Below the pieces are notes generated by a model that had not been told where the DNA came from, ran no database searches, and worked only from the letters and a program-made list of their open reading frames with translations. Positions 8,674 through 16,196 of a DNA stretch of 37,970 nt are shown here, in pieces. Within the stretch, counting starts at the first letter, position 1. Every line of letters begins with the position of its first letter. The stretch is from Planctomycetota bacterium (GTDB taxonomy: Bacteria > Planctomycetota > UBA1135 > GCA-002748355): assembly GCA_002685965.1 (NCBI GenBank), contig NYZE01000056.1:1-37970 (forward strand). The letters run 5' to 3'. Both the position numbers and the translations under genes were made by a program.

Positions 8674-9689
8674 GTACGGCCGAGCGCTTGCATCTTCTTG
8701 TGGTCGATCAGGTCGAGGTCGAGCATCCAGTCGTAGGCGGCCTTGATGCCCATCTCGATCGGGTAGGCCGCGTAGCCGAGTTCTTCCTCGGCCTTGCGGC
8801 TCGTAAACCAGGTATAGCGCGGTGCGAGCCGGAGGATCTCTGCAGTGAGCGGCGGCGCCAAGGGTCGGAATATTTCCCAGACCGTGGCGCCGATCGCCAG
8901 GCCCTTGAGCAGGAACGCAGGCATCGTGAAGCGCGGCGGCGTGCGCCCGAGCACGCTGTAGATCTTCTGGATCAGCTGGCGGTTGGTGACGTTCTGGCCG
9001 CCGAGGATGTAGCGCTCGCCCGTGCGTCCGCGCTCGAGTGCAGCGATGCAGCCGGCGGCGACATCGCGCACGTCGGCGAAGGCGCTGCCGCCTGGCAGGC
9101 AGAACTTGACCCGTCCATAGGCGGCCTTCTCGAGCAAAGAACCCTTGGCCTTGCGTCGGTCGCCGGGACCGAACATCGACGCCGGATTGACGATGACGGC
9201 GTCGAGTCCGCGTTTGACCTCTTCGAGTACGACCAGTTCGGCCGCTTGCTTGCTGTCGCAATAGCCGATGCGCAGCGGCCCCAGGTTGAAGGGAGTTGTT
9301 TCGTCGAGCTCGATCGGTTTGCTGGAGTAGCCGACGGCAGCGATCGACGAGGTATGCAGAAAGCGCGTCACTCCCGCCTCGCGCGCCAGCTTGGTCATCC
9401 GCTCGGTACCGCCGACGTTGATCTCGAATGACCTGGCCCGGTCTTGCTTGCGAAACGAGACCACGGCGGCGAGGTGGATGACCTGGTCGATGCCGCGCAT
9501 GGCTTCGCGGAGGATGCCCGTGTCCTCGATGGTACCTTCGACTTTTTCGACGCCGGGGCGGTTGAGTTCGGGGGCCTTCTTGCCGGGTCGGATGAGGCAG
9601 CGCAGCTCATAGCCTCGGTCCAGGAGCATGGGGCAGAGGTTCGTACCGACGAAGCCTGTGGCCCCGGTAAGGAAGACGCGTGTGGGCAT
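8670..9689 (-). CDS. NAD-dependent epimerase/dehydratase, HpnA-like
   Basis: This 339-residue short-chain dehydrogenase of the extended type binds NAD(P) through VFLTGATGFVGTNL at its N-terminus. The active-site YxxxK is seen as YCDSKQ, preceded by a TSSIAAVG serine region. The substrate-side motif VNPASMFGPGD is shared with dihydroflavonol-reductase-like and hopanoid-associated sugar epimerases (HpnA). The ATG at 9689 is chosen because the Rossmann motif begins directly after it. The longer open frame upstream is unlike the family. The gene overlaps the start of the secreted protease by four bases, so they are co-expressed; a shared pathway is not evident. HpnA identity is tentative since no other hopanoid genes are nearby. 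Confidence 0.88.
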   Translation of the reverse strand: MPTRVFLTGATGFVGTNLCPMLLDRGYELRCLIRPGKKAPELNRPGVEKVEGTIEDTGILREAMRGIDQVIHLAAVVSFRKQDRARSFEINVGGTERMTKLAREAGVTRFLHTSSIAAVGYSSKPIELDETTPFNLGPLRIGYCDSKQAAELVVLEEVKRGLDAVIVNPASMFGPGDRRKAKGSLLEKAAYGRVKFCLPGGSAFADVRDVAAGCIAALERGRTGERYILGGQNVTNRQLIQKIYSVLGRTPPRFTMPAFLLKGLAIGATVWEIFRPLAPPLTAEILRLAPRYTWFTSRKAEEELGYAAYPIEMGIKAAYDWMLDLDLIDHKKMQALGRT

Positions 9690-10171
9690 GGAGCACAGGG
9701 TATCGAACGGGAAGACGGGGCAAGGTTCCTGCGTCACAATGTTCGGGCCCCTCTCAGGTATATGCACGCTTGGCCGCAGGTGCGCTCGGTCAGAGCGGGA
9801 TGTCAGGGCGAACGAGCTGATCGGCCTCGGCCCGGGTCGAGCATTCGGCTGGCGGCCTCGCTTCCGTGCTGCGCGCGCAAACCGAAGGACGGCATCAGGG
9901 GCGCGGCCATCGACGGGATGTCGGCGCTGGCACGCTTTGCCGGCGAACGCGTTGCCTTCATTCGCGAACGCCACGAGGGCACTGGCGAAGTTCCGCAACG
10001 GTTTGTTCGACGATGCGATCGCGTTGCAGCGCAGGGGGCTCGAGCCGGGCAAGGGCACGCGGCATGGCTGCAAGCAGCGGCTCAGAGAATACGTGGAAGC
10101 CAAAAAGGCTGGCAAGAAGCCCAGGAAGAAGGAGCGATAGAGCGGAAACCCCGTCCAGGGACTTCCGTATC
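9690..10171. other. 482-base gap between the epimerase and dsbD starts
   Basis: This gap lies between two divergent genes. I see no convincing promoter boxes, tRNA or repeat. The only coding-like signal is the TPR-like remnant on the plus strand at about 9940-10140, listed separately. The promoter regions of both flanking genes should lie here. Confidence 0.5.
9940..10140 (+). pseudogene. TPR-like C-terminal remnant upstream of dsbD
   Basis: In the frame ending at the TAG of 10138-10140, the sequence encodes a stretch that looks like the last TPR and tail of a tetratricopeptide protein. It contains ALAKFRNGLFDDAIALQRRG, then QRLREYVEAKKAGKK and a Lys/Arg-rich end. Planctomycetal TPR proteins often finish this way. 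Upstream of about 9940 the frame loses protein-like composition and has no credible start, so I read it as a decayed or truncated gene. It could instead be the end of a small real gene starting at 9628, though that part is antisense to the epimerase. Confidence 0.4.
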
Positions 10172-12022
10172 ATGTCCGGCCGTATGAAGTGCTTCCGCCT
10201 CGGATCCCTGGCCATTGCCCTCGCCTTGTCGGCGACGTCCGTGGCGCAGATTCCCGTCGAACTCGGCCAGCAGGACAGGGTCACCATCAGCGCGAAGGTG
10301 TCGCCGGCCAAGGCGCACGCCGGCGAGTTCGTCACGCTCGAGGTGACGGTAGAGATCGAGCCCGGTTGGCACCTCTACGGCAGCGGCGAGACCGTGAGCG
10401 TGCCGACGACGTTCAAGGTGACCGAACTGGGCGGGCTCGAAGTCGCGGGCGCGGCCGAGGTGCCGATCGGCGAGGAGCACGAGCTGGCCGGGATCGACGA
10501 AACGAGCTTCTGGATCAGGGAGGAGTTCGTCGTCACGCAGAGGTTGCTCGTTCCCGCGGGCACGAAGCCGGGCAGCGTGAAGATCGCCGGCAAGCTCGAG
10601 TACATGGCGTGCACGGAAGAAATATGCGACCCGATCGCGGAGGGACTCGTCGCGGTGAGCTTCGACGTCGAAGCCGGAGCAGCGCGCGCCGAGTACGCGA
10701 CCGCCACGCCGGCGCCAACGATGGACAACGAACTCGAGGATGCGAGCTTCTGGCAGTTCATCCTGCTTGCGATTGGCGGTGCTCTGTTCGCGCTCGTGAT
10801 GCCGTGCACCTACCCAATGATCCCGATCACGGTTTCGTTCTTCACCAAGCAGGCGGAGCAGCGGGGCGGCAAGGTGCTCCCGCTCGCGCTCACATACGGC
10901 GTCGGCATCGTGCTGATCTTCGCAGCGATAGGGGCGTTCTTCGGCGAGTGGATAGGGCCGTTCGCCTTCCACTGGATCACGAACCTGGTCATCACAGTGG
11001 CGTTCTTCGCGTTTGCGTTGGCCCTGTTCGGACTGATCAACCTGCAGCCGCCGCAGTTCCTCATGAACGTGGCCGGCAAGGCGTCGATGAAGGGTGGTTA
11101 TTTCGGCGTGTTCCTGATGGGCGCGACGCTCGTCGTCACGTCGTTCACGTGCACTGCGCCGTTCGTCGGTAGCCTGATCGCGCTTGGAGCGAAACAAGGA
11201 CAAGGCGTCGTCGCCTTCGGTATGGCTGTGTTCGGGCTAACGATGGCGGCGCCGTTCGTGGTCCTGTCGCTGATGCCCGGAAAGATGCAGTCCCTGCCGC
11301 GCAGCGGCGAGTGGATGAACACGCTCAAGGTCACGCTCGGTTTCGTCGAGTTGGCCGCTGCGCTGAAGTTCTTGTCCAACGTCGACCTCGCGCTGGAGTG
11401 GAACTGGCTGTCTCGTGAGCTGTTCTTGGTGATCTGGAGCGGGATCTTCGCGGTCACTACCGCCTTCCTGCTCGGCATGATCAAGCTCAAGGGCGACAGC
11501 GGCGAGATCGGACCGGGGCGACTCGTCGGGGCCCTGCTCTTCGTGTTCCTGGCCGCGTATTCGGCCTATGGGGCGCTCGGGAATCGCATGGACGGCGTGA
11601 TCATGGCGGCGATGGCGCCGCCCTACTCGAACACCATCAGTGCCGCGCACGGTGGTGGCAAGAAGGCGCCGTCCTGGACCGTCGTCATCGACGACTACGA
11701 CGAGGCGAGGCGGGTGGCGATCGCTGAGAACAAGAAGCTCTTCGTCAACTTCACCGGCCACCTCTGACAGAACTGCCGCCTGATGGAGAAGGGGCTGTTC
11801 CCGGAGGTCTCCGGGACTCTGAAGAAGACGGTCGAGGCGAGGTTGCATACGGACAGGGGTCCGATTGGCGTCAAGCTGCGCAAGTTGCAGATACGCATGA
11901 CCAAGGTATCGACGCTACCGGTCTACCTGGTCGTGGATCCCAAGACCGAGGAGATCCTCAGTCGGCTCGACGGCGCCAGGCGCAGCCAGTTCGTCAGGTT
12001 CCTCAAGAAGGGCGGCGTCTAG
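10172..12022 (+). CDS. dsbD: DsbD-type thiol:disulfide interchange selenoprotein, TGA read as Sec532
   Basis: DsbD moves electrons across the inner membrane to periplasmic thiol proteins. A signal peptide (about 1-25) is followed by an N-terminal DsbD-alpha/DsbC-like domain (about 28-170) with a Cys pair at C147 and C152. A multi-helix transmembrane domain (about 192-470) carries the two redox cysteines C212 (VMPCTYPM) and C327 (SFTCTAPF). The C-terminal thioredoxin domain begins NFTGHL, then comes an in-frame TGA at 11765-11767, then QNCRLMEKG and on to STLPVYLVVDP with the cis-proline. The family motif here is FTGxxCxNCRxME, so TGA replaces the first catalytic Cys and gives U-x-x-C. Reading through yields 616 residues. 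A nonsense mutation is the alternative, but the frame after the TGA is intact and protein-like for 84 codons. An ATG at 10184 is also possible as the start. Confidence 0.88.
11799..11816 (+). promoter_or_regulatory. Candidate bacterial SECIS hairpin
   Basis: TCCCGGA at 11799-11805 pairs perfectly with TCCGGGA at 11810-11816 around a GGTC loop at 11806-11809. The context A-GGTC-T matches the SelB-binding apical loop I remember for E. coli fdhF (AGGUCU). It lies inside the dsbD reading frame, 3' of the TGA codon, where bacterial SECIS elements are found. The loop starts 38 bases after the TGA, at or slightly beyond the far end of the usual distance, which weakens the call. Confidence 0.6.
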
Positions 12023-12041
12023 CGACGCGTCGCCGTCTGTC

Positions 12042-12173
12042 TCACGACGTGTAGGGCAGCTTGGCCCGGTGCTTGTCGTAGAGGCCCTCTTCCGTGTCGG
12101 CCCCTTCGACCGGCAGGAACTTGTGGCAGCCCTCGATCAGGCGGGAGCCAGGTTGGGCACTGGGCTCGGTCAT
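12042..12173 (-). CDS. Possible 43-residue protein
   Basis: A short ORF from the ATG at 12173 encodes 43 residues beginning MTEPSAQPGSRLIEGCHKF and ending KHRAKLPYTS. Its composition is balanced and protein-like compared with the Arg-rich shadow frames around it. I do not recognise it, and no clear ribosome binding site precedes it. The frame stays open upstream but turns low-complexity, so this ATG is the most plausible start. It runs convergent to dsbD. Confidence 0.3.
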   Translation of the reverse strand: MTEPSAQPGSRLIEGCHKFLPVEGADTEEGLYDKHRAKLPYTS

Positions 12174-12204
12174 GTCCGCATCCGATGATGAGATCTGTCG
12201 GAAT

Positions 12205-12225
12205 CCACGGCCAAAAAGCCGGTGG
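12205..12225. promoter_or_regulatory. Hairpin in the Nudix leader region
   Basis: CCAC-GGC at 12205-12211 pairs with GCC-g-GTGG at 12218-12225, with one bulged G at 12221 and a CAAAAA loop. It lies about 60 bases before the terminator-like hairpin and could be part of one folded leader. On the minus strand it precedes the small ORF at 12173. Confidence 0.3.
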
Positions 12226-12285
12226 CGGTTGCAAGCAGAGTGGGAGAGACCTCCAGACGATGCAGAGAGTGAAGGCTCGAGTCCT

Positions 12286-12322
12286 GGCGGGGGGTGGTCG
12301 TGCGAACGCCTCCCGCCTTTTT
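12286..12322 (+). terminator. Rho-independent terminator or attenuator
   Basis: GGCGGGGGG at 12286-12294 pairs with CCTCCCGCC at 12309-12317 (nine pairs, one G-T). Inside is a second short stem CGT/ACG closed by a GCGA (GNRA) tetraloop at 12302-12305. Five T residues follow at 12318-12322. It lies 264 bases after the dsbD stop and 78 bases before the Nudix ATG, so it either ends a dsbD or small-RNA transcript or acts as an attenuator for the Nudix operon. Confidence 0.65.
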
Positions 12323-12400
12323 CCTCGCCGTCTCTGGTTGGTGTCATCTCGCTGATGGGGCGACTTGCGGGCTGCGCGCACACCACCTAAGACGCTCTGC

Positions 12401-12991
12401 ATGCTCCAACCCTGGCCCGACGTCGAGCGAGAACGCCTCGCGTCCTTCCGGGTCTTCGACGTGGACCGTGTGCGACGGACATCGCCGCGAACCGGGAAGG
12501 ATTTGGACTTCTACATCATCGAGACCTTTGACTGGGTCAACGTTGTTGCCCTGACGGATGCGCAGGAGATCGTGCTCGTGCGACAGTTCCGCCACGGCAC
12601 GGGACGCTTCACCCTGGAGGCCCCCGGCGGCGTCATCGATGAGGGTGAGGCGCCTGAGGAGGCGGCGGCTCGCGAACTTCGCGAAGAGTCCGGCTTCGAG
12701 GCGTGCGAGCTTCGTCGGCTCGGCATCGTCAATCCGAACCCTGCCATCTTCAGCAACAACTGTACGACCTATCTCGCCACGGGCTGCCACCGGGTCAGCG
12801 GCGTGAGCCCCGATCCCGGCGAGGATCTCGAGGTCGTCACCCTAGATCGCGCCGGCCTCAAGCGGGCGGTGCTCGCTGGCGAGGTCAACCACGCGCTCGT
12901 GCTGGCCGCCTTCGCTTGGCTGGAGTTCTCGGACGAGCCACACACTCTGATTCCGGACGCTCCGAACGCTCCGAACGCCTCGAAAGACTGA
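12401..12991 (+). CDS. Nudix hydrolase, ADP-ribose-pyrophosphatase-like
   Basis: This 196-residue protein carries a full Nudix box: GGVIDEGEAPEEAAARELREESGF, given here in two parts as GGVIDEGEAPEE and AAARELREESGF, with the metal-binding REESG glutamates. The strand before it, VVLVRQFRHGTGR-like, is typical of ADP-ribose and NDP-sugar hydrolases. Such enzymes split X-linked nucleoside diphosphates with Mg2+; the exact substrate is unknown. The ATG at 12401 is preferred over an upstream start at 12365. The C-terminus ends in a short PNAPNA repeat. It is four bases upstream of the E1 gene and probably co-transcribed with it. Confidence 0.87.
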   Translation: MLQPWPDVERERLASFRVFDVDRVRRTSPRTGKDLDFYIIETFDWVNVVALTDAQEIVLVRQFRHGTGRFTLEAPGGVIDEGEAPEEAAARELREESGFEACELRRLGIVNPNPAIFSNNCTTYLATGCHRVSGVSPDPGEDLEVVTLDRAGLKRAVLAGEVNHALVLAAFAWLEFSDEPHTLIPDAPNAPNASKD

Positions 12992-12994
12992 GCC

Positions 12995-15199
12995 TTGGCC
13001 ATCCGCCGCGAGCAAGTCGTCCGCGAACACCTCGAGTCGCTCCTCGTGAGCCTCGTTGGTCAAGCGTGTCGGGCACCGTCGACCAACGAACGTACGATTG
13101 GGCGCAGCGACGCGCTCGCGTGCGTCGAGGCTGGCTTCAAGAGTCGCTTGCTCGACCTCAAGGCGCGCGAGCTCAAGAACGACGGTACGGGCTACTATAC
13201 GATCGGCAGTGCTGGGCATGAGGCCAACGCAGTCATCGGGCGCGCCTTGCGCGCGACGGATCCGTGTCTTCTGCATTATCGCAGCGGAGCGCTGTTGGCA
13301 GCGCGAAGCGCGCGGGAGTCAGGCGACACGTTCCTACACGACACGTTGTTGTCGCTGGTCGCGAGCGCCGACGATCCTGTCAGTGGCGGGCGGCACAAGG
13401 TGTGGGGAAGCGAGCGGCTCTGGGTGCCGCCGCAGACGTCGACGATCGCGAGCCATCTGCCGAAGGCCACCGGGATGGCCTTCGCGCTTGAGCGTGCCAA
13501 ACGACTCGGCGTCGAGGACGGTTTGCCTGACGACGCCATCGTCATGGCGTCGTTCGGTGACGCGAGCATCAACCACGCCAGTGCGACGACTGCGATCAAC
13601 TCAGCGTGCTGGGCAGCGCACCAGAACGTGCCGATGCCGATTCTCTTCGTCTGCGAGGACAACGGCGTCGGCATCTCCGTGCACACGCCGTCGACCTGGA
13701 TCCGTTCCGCCTACGGGCATCGTGCTGAGCTCGCGTGGTTCGAAGCAGATGGACGCGACCTCGAGGGCACCTGGCAAACCACGGGCCGTGCGATCGATCG
13801 GTGTCGGCGCACGCGACGACCCTGCTTCTTGCAGTTGCACGTCGTGCGACTGCTGGGTCACGCGGGCAGCGACGTGGAGACGCTCTACCACGAGGAACGT
13901 GATATCGAGGCAACCGAGCAGCTCGACCCGATGCTCGCCTATTGTCGCTTCGTGGTCGAGAGCGGCTACTGCTCGGGCGCCGAACTCCAGGCAAGCTACA
14001 CGGCGATCGCGGCGCGCATCGATCGCATTGCGCTCGAGGTCGTTACCCGTCCGAAGATCGAGACGTTCGAAGAGCTTGTACAGCCGCTCGCCATCGGGCC
14101 CGACGCTGCAATCGTGGCCGAAGCGGAACGCAAGCCCGCGTCCTCCCTCGGCGGCGTCGAGCGAGACAAGCCGCGTCACATGGCCAAGTTGCTCGCGTGG
14201 GGACTCGCCGACCTGATGGCGACGCACTCGGAGATGATCGTGTTCGGCGAAGACGTCGCCAAGAAGGGTGGCGTCTATCACGTGACGGCCGGCCTGCACG
14301 AGCGCTTCGGCGTCGGTCGCGTGTTCAACACGCTACTCGACGAGACCACGGTACTCGGGATCGCGATCGGCGCGGCGCAGATCGGACTCCTGCCGATCCC
14401 CGAGATCCAATACCTCGCGTATCTCCACAACGCCGAGGATCAGTTGCGTGGCGAGGCCTGCTCGCAGCGCTTCTTCTCGAACGGCCGTTGGGACAATCCG
14501 ATGGTCGTGCGTATCGCGTCGTTCGGCTACCAAAAGGGTTTTGGCGGCCACTTCCACAACGATGACAGCATCGCGGTGCTGCGCGACATTCCGGGGCTCG
14601 TGATCGCGGTGCCGTCGCGGGGTGACGATGCGGTGATGATGTTGCGCACGTGTGTCGGTGTCGCCAAGGGTGCGCGCGCCGTGTGCGCGTTTCTCGAGCC
14701 GATCGCGCTCTACATGACCAAGGATCTGTTCGAGAAGGGGGATGCTGCCTGGTCCTACGACTATCCAGAACCAGGCACGGCAACTCGACTCGGGGAAGCA
14801 CGCCACTACGAGCCCGAGGATGGTGGGGACCCGCTGCTCATCGTCACCTACGGCAACGGCGTGCCCATGGCGCTGCGTGCGCGTCGTGAAATCGCGGCGC
14901 CGGTACACGTGATGGACCTGCGCTGGCTGGCTCCGTTGCCGGTCGATGACTTCCTGGTGCGCGCGGTGGCCAGCCGCGGCGTCCTCGTCGTCGATGAGTG
15001 TCGGCGTTCGGGTGGCGGCGTCGCCGAAGCCCTGCTCGCGGCGCTGGCCGAGGAGCCCCGCGCGCGGACCATCGCCTCTGCTCGTGTGACCGCGGCGGAT
15101 AGCTACGTGCCGCTCGGAGACGCCGCGAACCTCGTTCTGCCGCAGGAGGCCGACATCGTTGCCGCCGCCCGCGCGCTGCTCGATGGAGGGCGGGAGTGA
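12995..15199 (+). CDS. Fused E1 alpha/beta 2-oxoacid dehydrogenase, ThDP-dependent
   Basis: This 734-residue protein joins the two E1 subunits of a pyruvate- or branched-chain-type 2-oxoacid dehydrogenase, which decarboxylate a 2-oxoacid and pass the acyl group to a lipoyl E2. The alpha half (about 1-370) has the thiamine diphosphate site, seen as ASFGDASINHASATTAINSA then FVCEDNGVGIS, and the loop GHAGSDVETLY. The beta half (about 385-734) has FGEDVAKKGGVYHVT, LLDETTVLGIAIGAA and EIQYLAYL. TPQTSTIASHLP-like residues resemble the branched-chain E1 type. A TTG at 12995 is the only start near the upstream stop. No E2 or E3 gene is in the window. It overlaps the next gene by four bases. Confidence 0.9.
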   Translation: MAIRREQVVREHLESLLVSLVGQACRAPSTNERTIGRSDALACVEAGFKSRLLDLKARELKNDGTGYYTIGSAGHEANAVIGRALRATDPCLLHYRSGALLAARSARESGDTFLHDTLLSLVASADDPVSGGRHKVWGSERLWVPPQTSTIASHLPKATGMAFALERAKRLGVEDGLPDDAIVMASFGDASINHASATTAINSACWAAHQNVPMPILFVCEDNGVGISVHTPSTWIRSAYGHRAELAWFEADGRDLEGTWQTTGRAIDRCRRTRRPCFLQLHVVRLLGHAGSDVETLYHEERDIEATEQLDPMLAYCRFVVESGYCSGAELQASYTAIAARIDRIALEVVTRPKIETFEELVQPLAIGPDAAIVAEAERKPASSLGGVERDKPRHMAKLLAWGLADLMATHSEMIVFGEDVAKKGGVYHVTAGLHERFGVGRVFNTLLDETTVLGIAIGAAQIGLLPIPEIQYLAYLHNAEDQLRGEACSQRFFSNGRWDNPMVVRIASFGYQKGFGGHFHNDDSIAVLRDIPGLVIAVPSRGDDAVMMLRTCVGVAKGARAVCAFLEPIALYMTKDLFEKGDAAWSYDYPEPGTATRLGEARHYEPEDGGDPLLIVTYGNGVPMALRARREIAAPVHVMDLRWLAPLPVDDFLVRAVASRGVLVVDECRRSGGGVAEALLAALAEEPRARTIASARVTAADSYVPLGDAANLVLPQEADIVAAARALLDGGRE

Positions 15200-16158
15200 A
15201 CGCGTTTCTGCTGTGTCCGGGCCGCGGGTCCTATGGCAAGCCGGAACTCGGCGCGTTGGCGCGGTCGATCGGAGAAATCGGCGATGAGGCGCGTGCGCTC
15301 GTGGACCAGCTCGAATCCCAACGTGCAGCGCTGCAGCCGGGGATGCCTTCGCTACACGAGTTGGACTCCGCGCCCTCGTTTAGGCCAGCGCTCCACCTCA
15401 AAGGCGAGCACGCCTCTGCCATTATTTTCGCCTGCACGCTCGTCGATGCCCTGCGTGCCCGTCGCGACAGCCACCCGGTGCTCGTCGGTGGCAACTCGCT
15501 CGGCTTCTACTCCGCGCTCGTCGTGTCGGGCGCCGTGAGTCCGAGCGAGGGGTTCCGCCTCGTTGCAACGATGGCCGAACTGCAACAGAGCGAACGTGGT
15601 GGCCAGGTGTTGTGGACCCTCATCGACGATGATTGGCGCCTCGTCCCCGATCGTCAGACGACACTCAACGCCGTCCTCGACCAGATCCCGAGCGCCGCTC
15701 TCTCGATTCGCCTCGGCGGCCACGTCATAGTCGCCGCGAACGAAGAAGACATGCCGGCGCTGCTCGACGCGCTACCGCCGGTCAAGGTCGGCAAGCGTGA
15801 CTTCCCCTTCCGTCTCGCGATGCATGGCCCTTTCCACACGGATCTCCTCCGCGGCGTTGCCGACGCGGGCCTTACAAGGCTCGCCGATCTCGATATCCGT
15901 GCCCCCGAGATCCCCCTGATCGATGGCCGCGGCTACCTCTGGTCCCCACTCTCGAGCGACCCTGCCGCCCTGCTGCACTACACGCTCGTCACCCAAGTCA
16001 CTTCGACCTTCGACTTCACCGAAGCCGTCCGCGTCGGGCTCCTCGACTACGCCCCCGAACGCATCGACCTCCTCGGCCCCGGCACATCCCTCCGCGCCCC
16101 GGTCGGCCACATCCTGCAGCACACTGGATCACCCGCGAAACCCTGGATAGGTGGGTAA
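15196..16158 (+). CDS. Malonyl-CoA:ACP transacylase-like protein (FabD-like)
   Basis: This 320-residue protein resembles the malonyl/acyltransferase family, which moves malonyl groups from CoA to acyl carrier protein. The nucleophile motif is GNSLGFYSAL, where the family usually has GHSLGE, so the residue before the active serine differs. The second catalytic histidine is visible in MHGPFHTDLL, and a PVLVGGN strand precedes the elbow. The N-terminal CPGRGSYGKPEL corresponds to the FPGQGSQ of FabD. The GTG start overlaps the E1 stop. Pairing with a 2-oxoacid dehydrogenase suggests making and loading acyl-CoA starters for lipid or polyketide synthesis; this is an inference. Confidence 0.78.
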   Translation: MNAFLLCPGRGSYGKPELGALARSIGEIGDEARALVDQLESQRAALQPGMPSLHELDSAPSFRPALHLKGEHASAIIFACTLVDALRARRDSHPVLVGGNSLGFYSALVVSGAVSPSEGFRLVATMAELQQSERGGQVLWTLIDDDWRLVPDRQTTLNAVLDQIPSAALSIRLGGHVIVAANEEDMPALLDALPPVKVGKRDFPFRLAMHGPFHTDLLRGVADAGLTRLADLDIRAPEIPLIDGRGYLWSPLSSDPAALLHYTLVTQVTSTFDFTEAVRVGLLDYAPERIDLLGPGTSLRAPVGHILQHTGSPAKPWIGG

Positions 16159-16196
16159 CCCACGTTGGGTGCCCCAGCTAGCGCGTCCGTTCTCGG

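Larger units (their letters stand above)
12023..12400. other. 378-base gap between dsbD and the Nudix gene
   Basis: The gap holds a 12-base palindrome just after the dsbD stop (GCGACGCGTCGC, 12022-12033) and a possible small minus-strand ORF (12042-12173). It also holds a hairpin at 12205-12225 and a strong plus-strand terminator-like hairpin at 12286-12322. The stretch from 12200 to 12322 could be a structured leader or small RNA. I do not recognise it as a known riboswitch. Confidence 0.5.

Noticed and set aside
8674..9261. N-terminal extension of the mosaic protease
   Set aside because: Arg-rich, antisense to the epimerase, and placed before a clear signal peptide at 8673.
10082..11203. 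373-codon open frame antisense to dsbD
   Set aside because: Arg/His/Glu-rich shadow translation, with no motif.
11765..11767. TGA in dsbD read as a true stop with a separate small gene at 11783-12022
   Set aside because: The first part would lack its catalytic site and the second would start inside the thioredoxin motif. The Cys position, open frame and hairpin fit selenocysteine better.
12022..12033. 12-base palindrome after dsbD as a terminator
   Set aside because: There is no loop and no T run.
12225..12300. tRNA-like segments (D-arm-like AGTGGGAGAG and T-arm-like GGCTCGAGTCC), considered as a selC candidate
   Set aside because: The T stem has only three pairs and no matching acceptor strand exists on either side. 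It cannot be folded into a tRNA.
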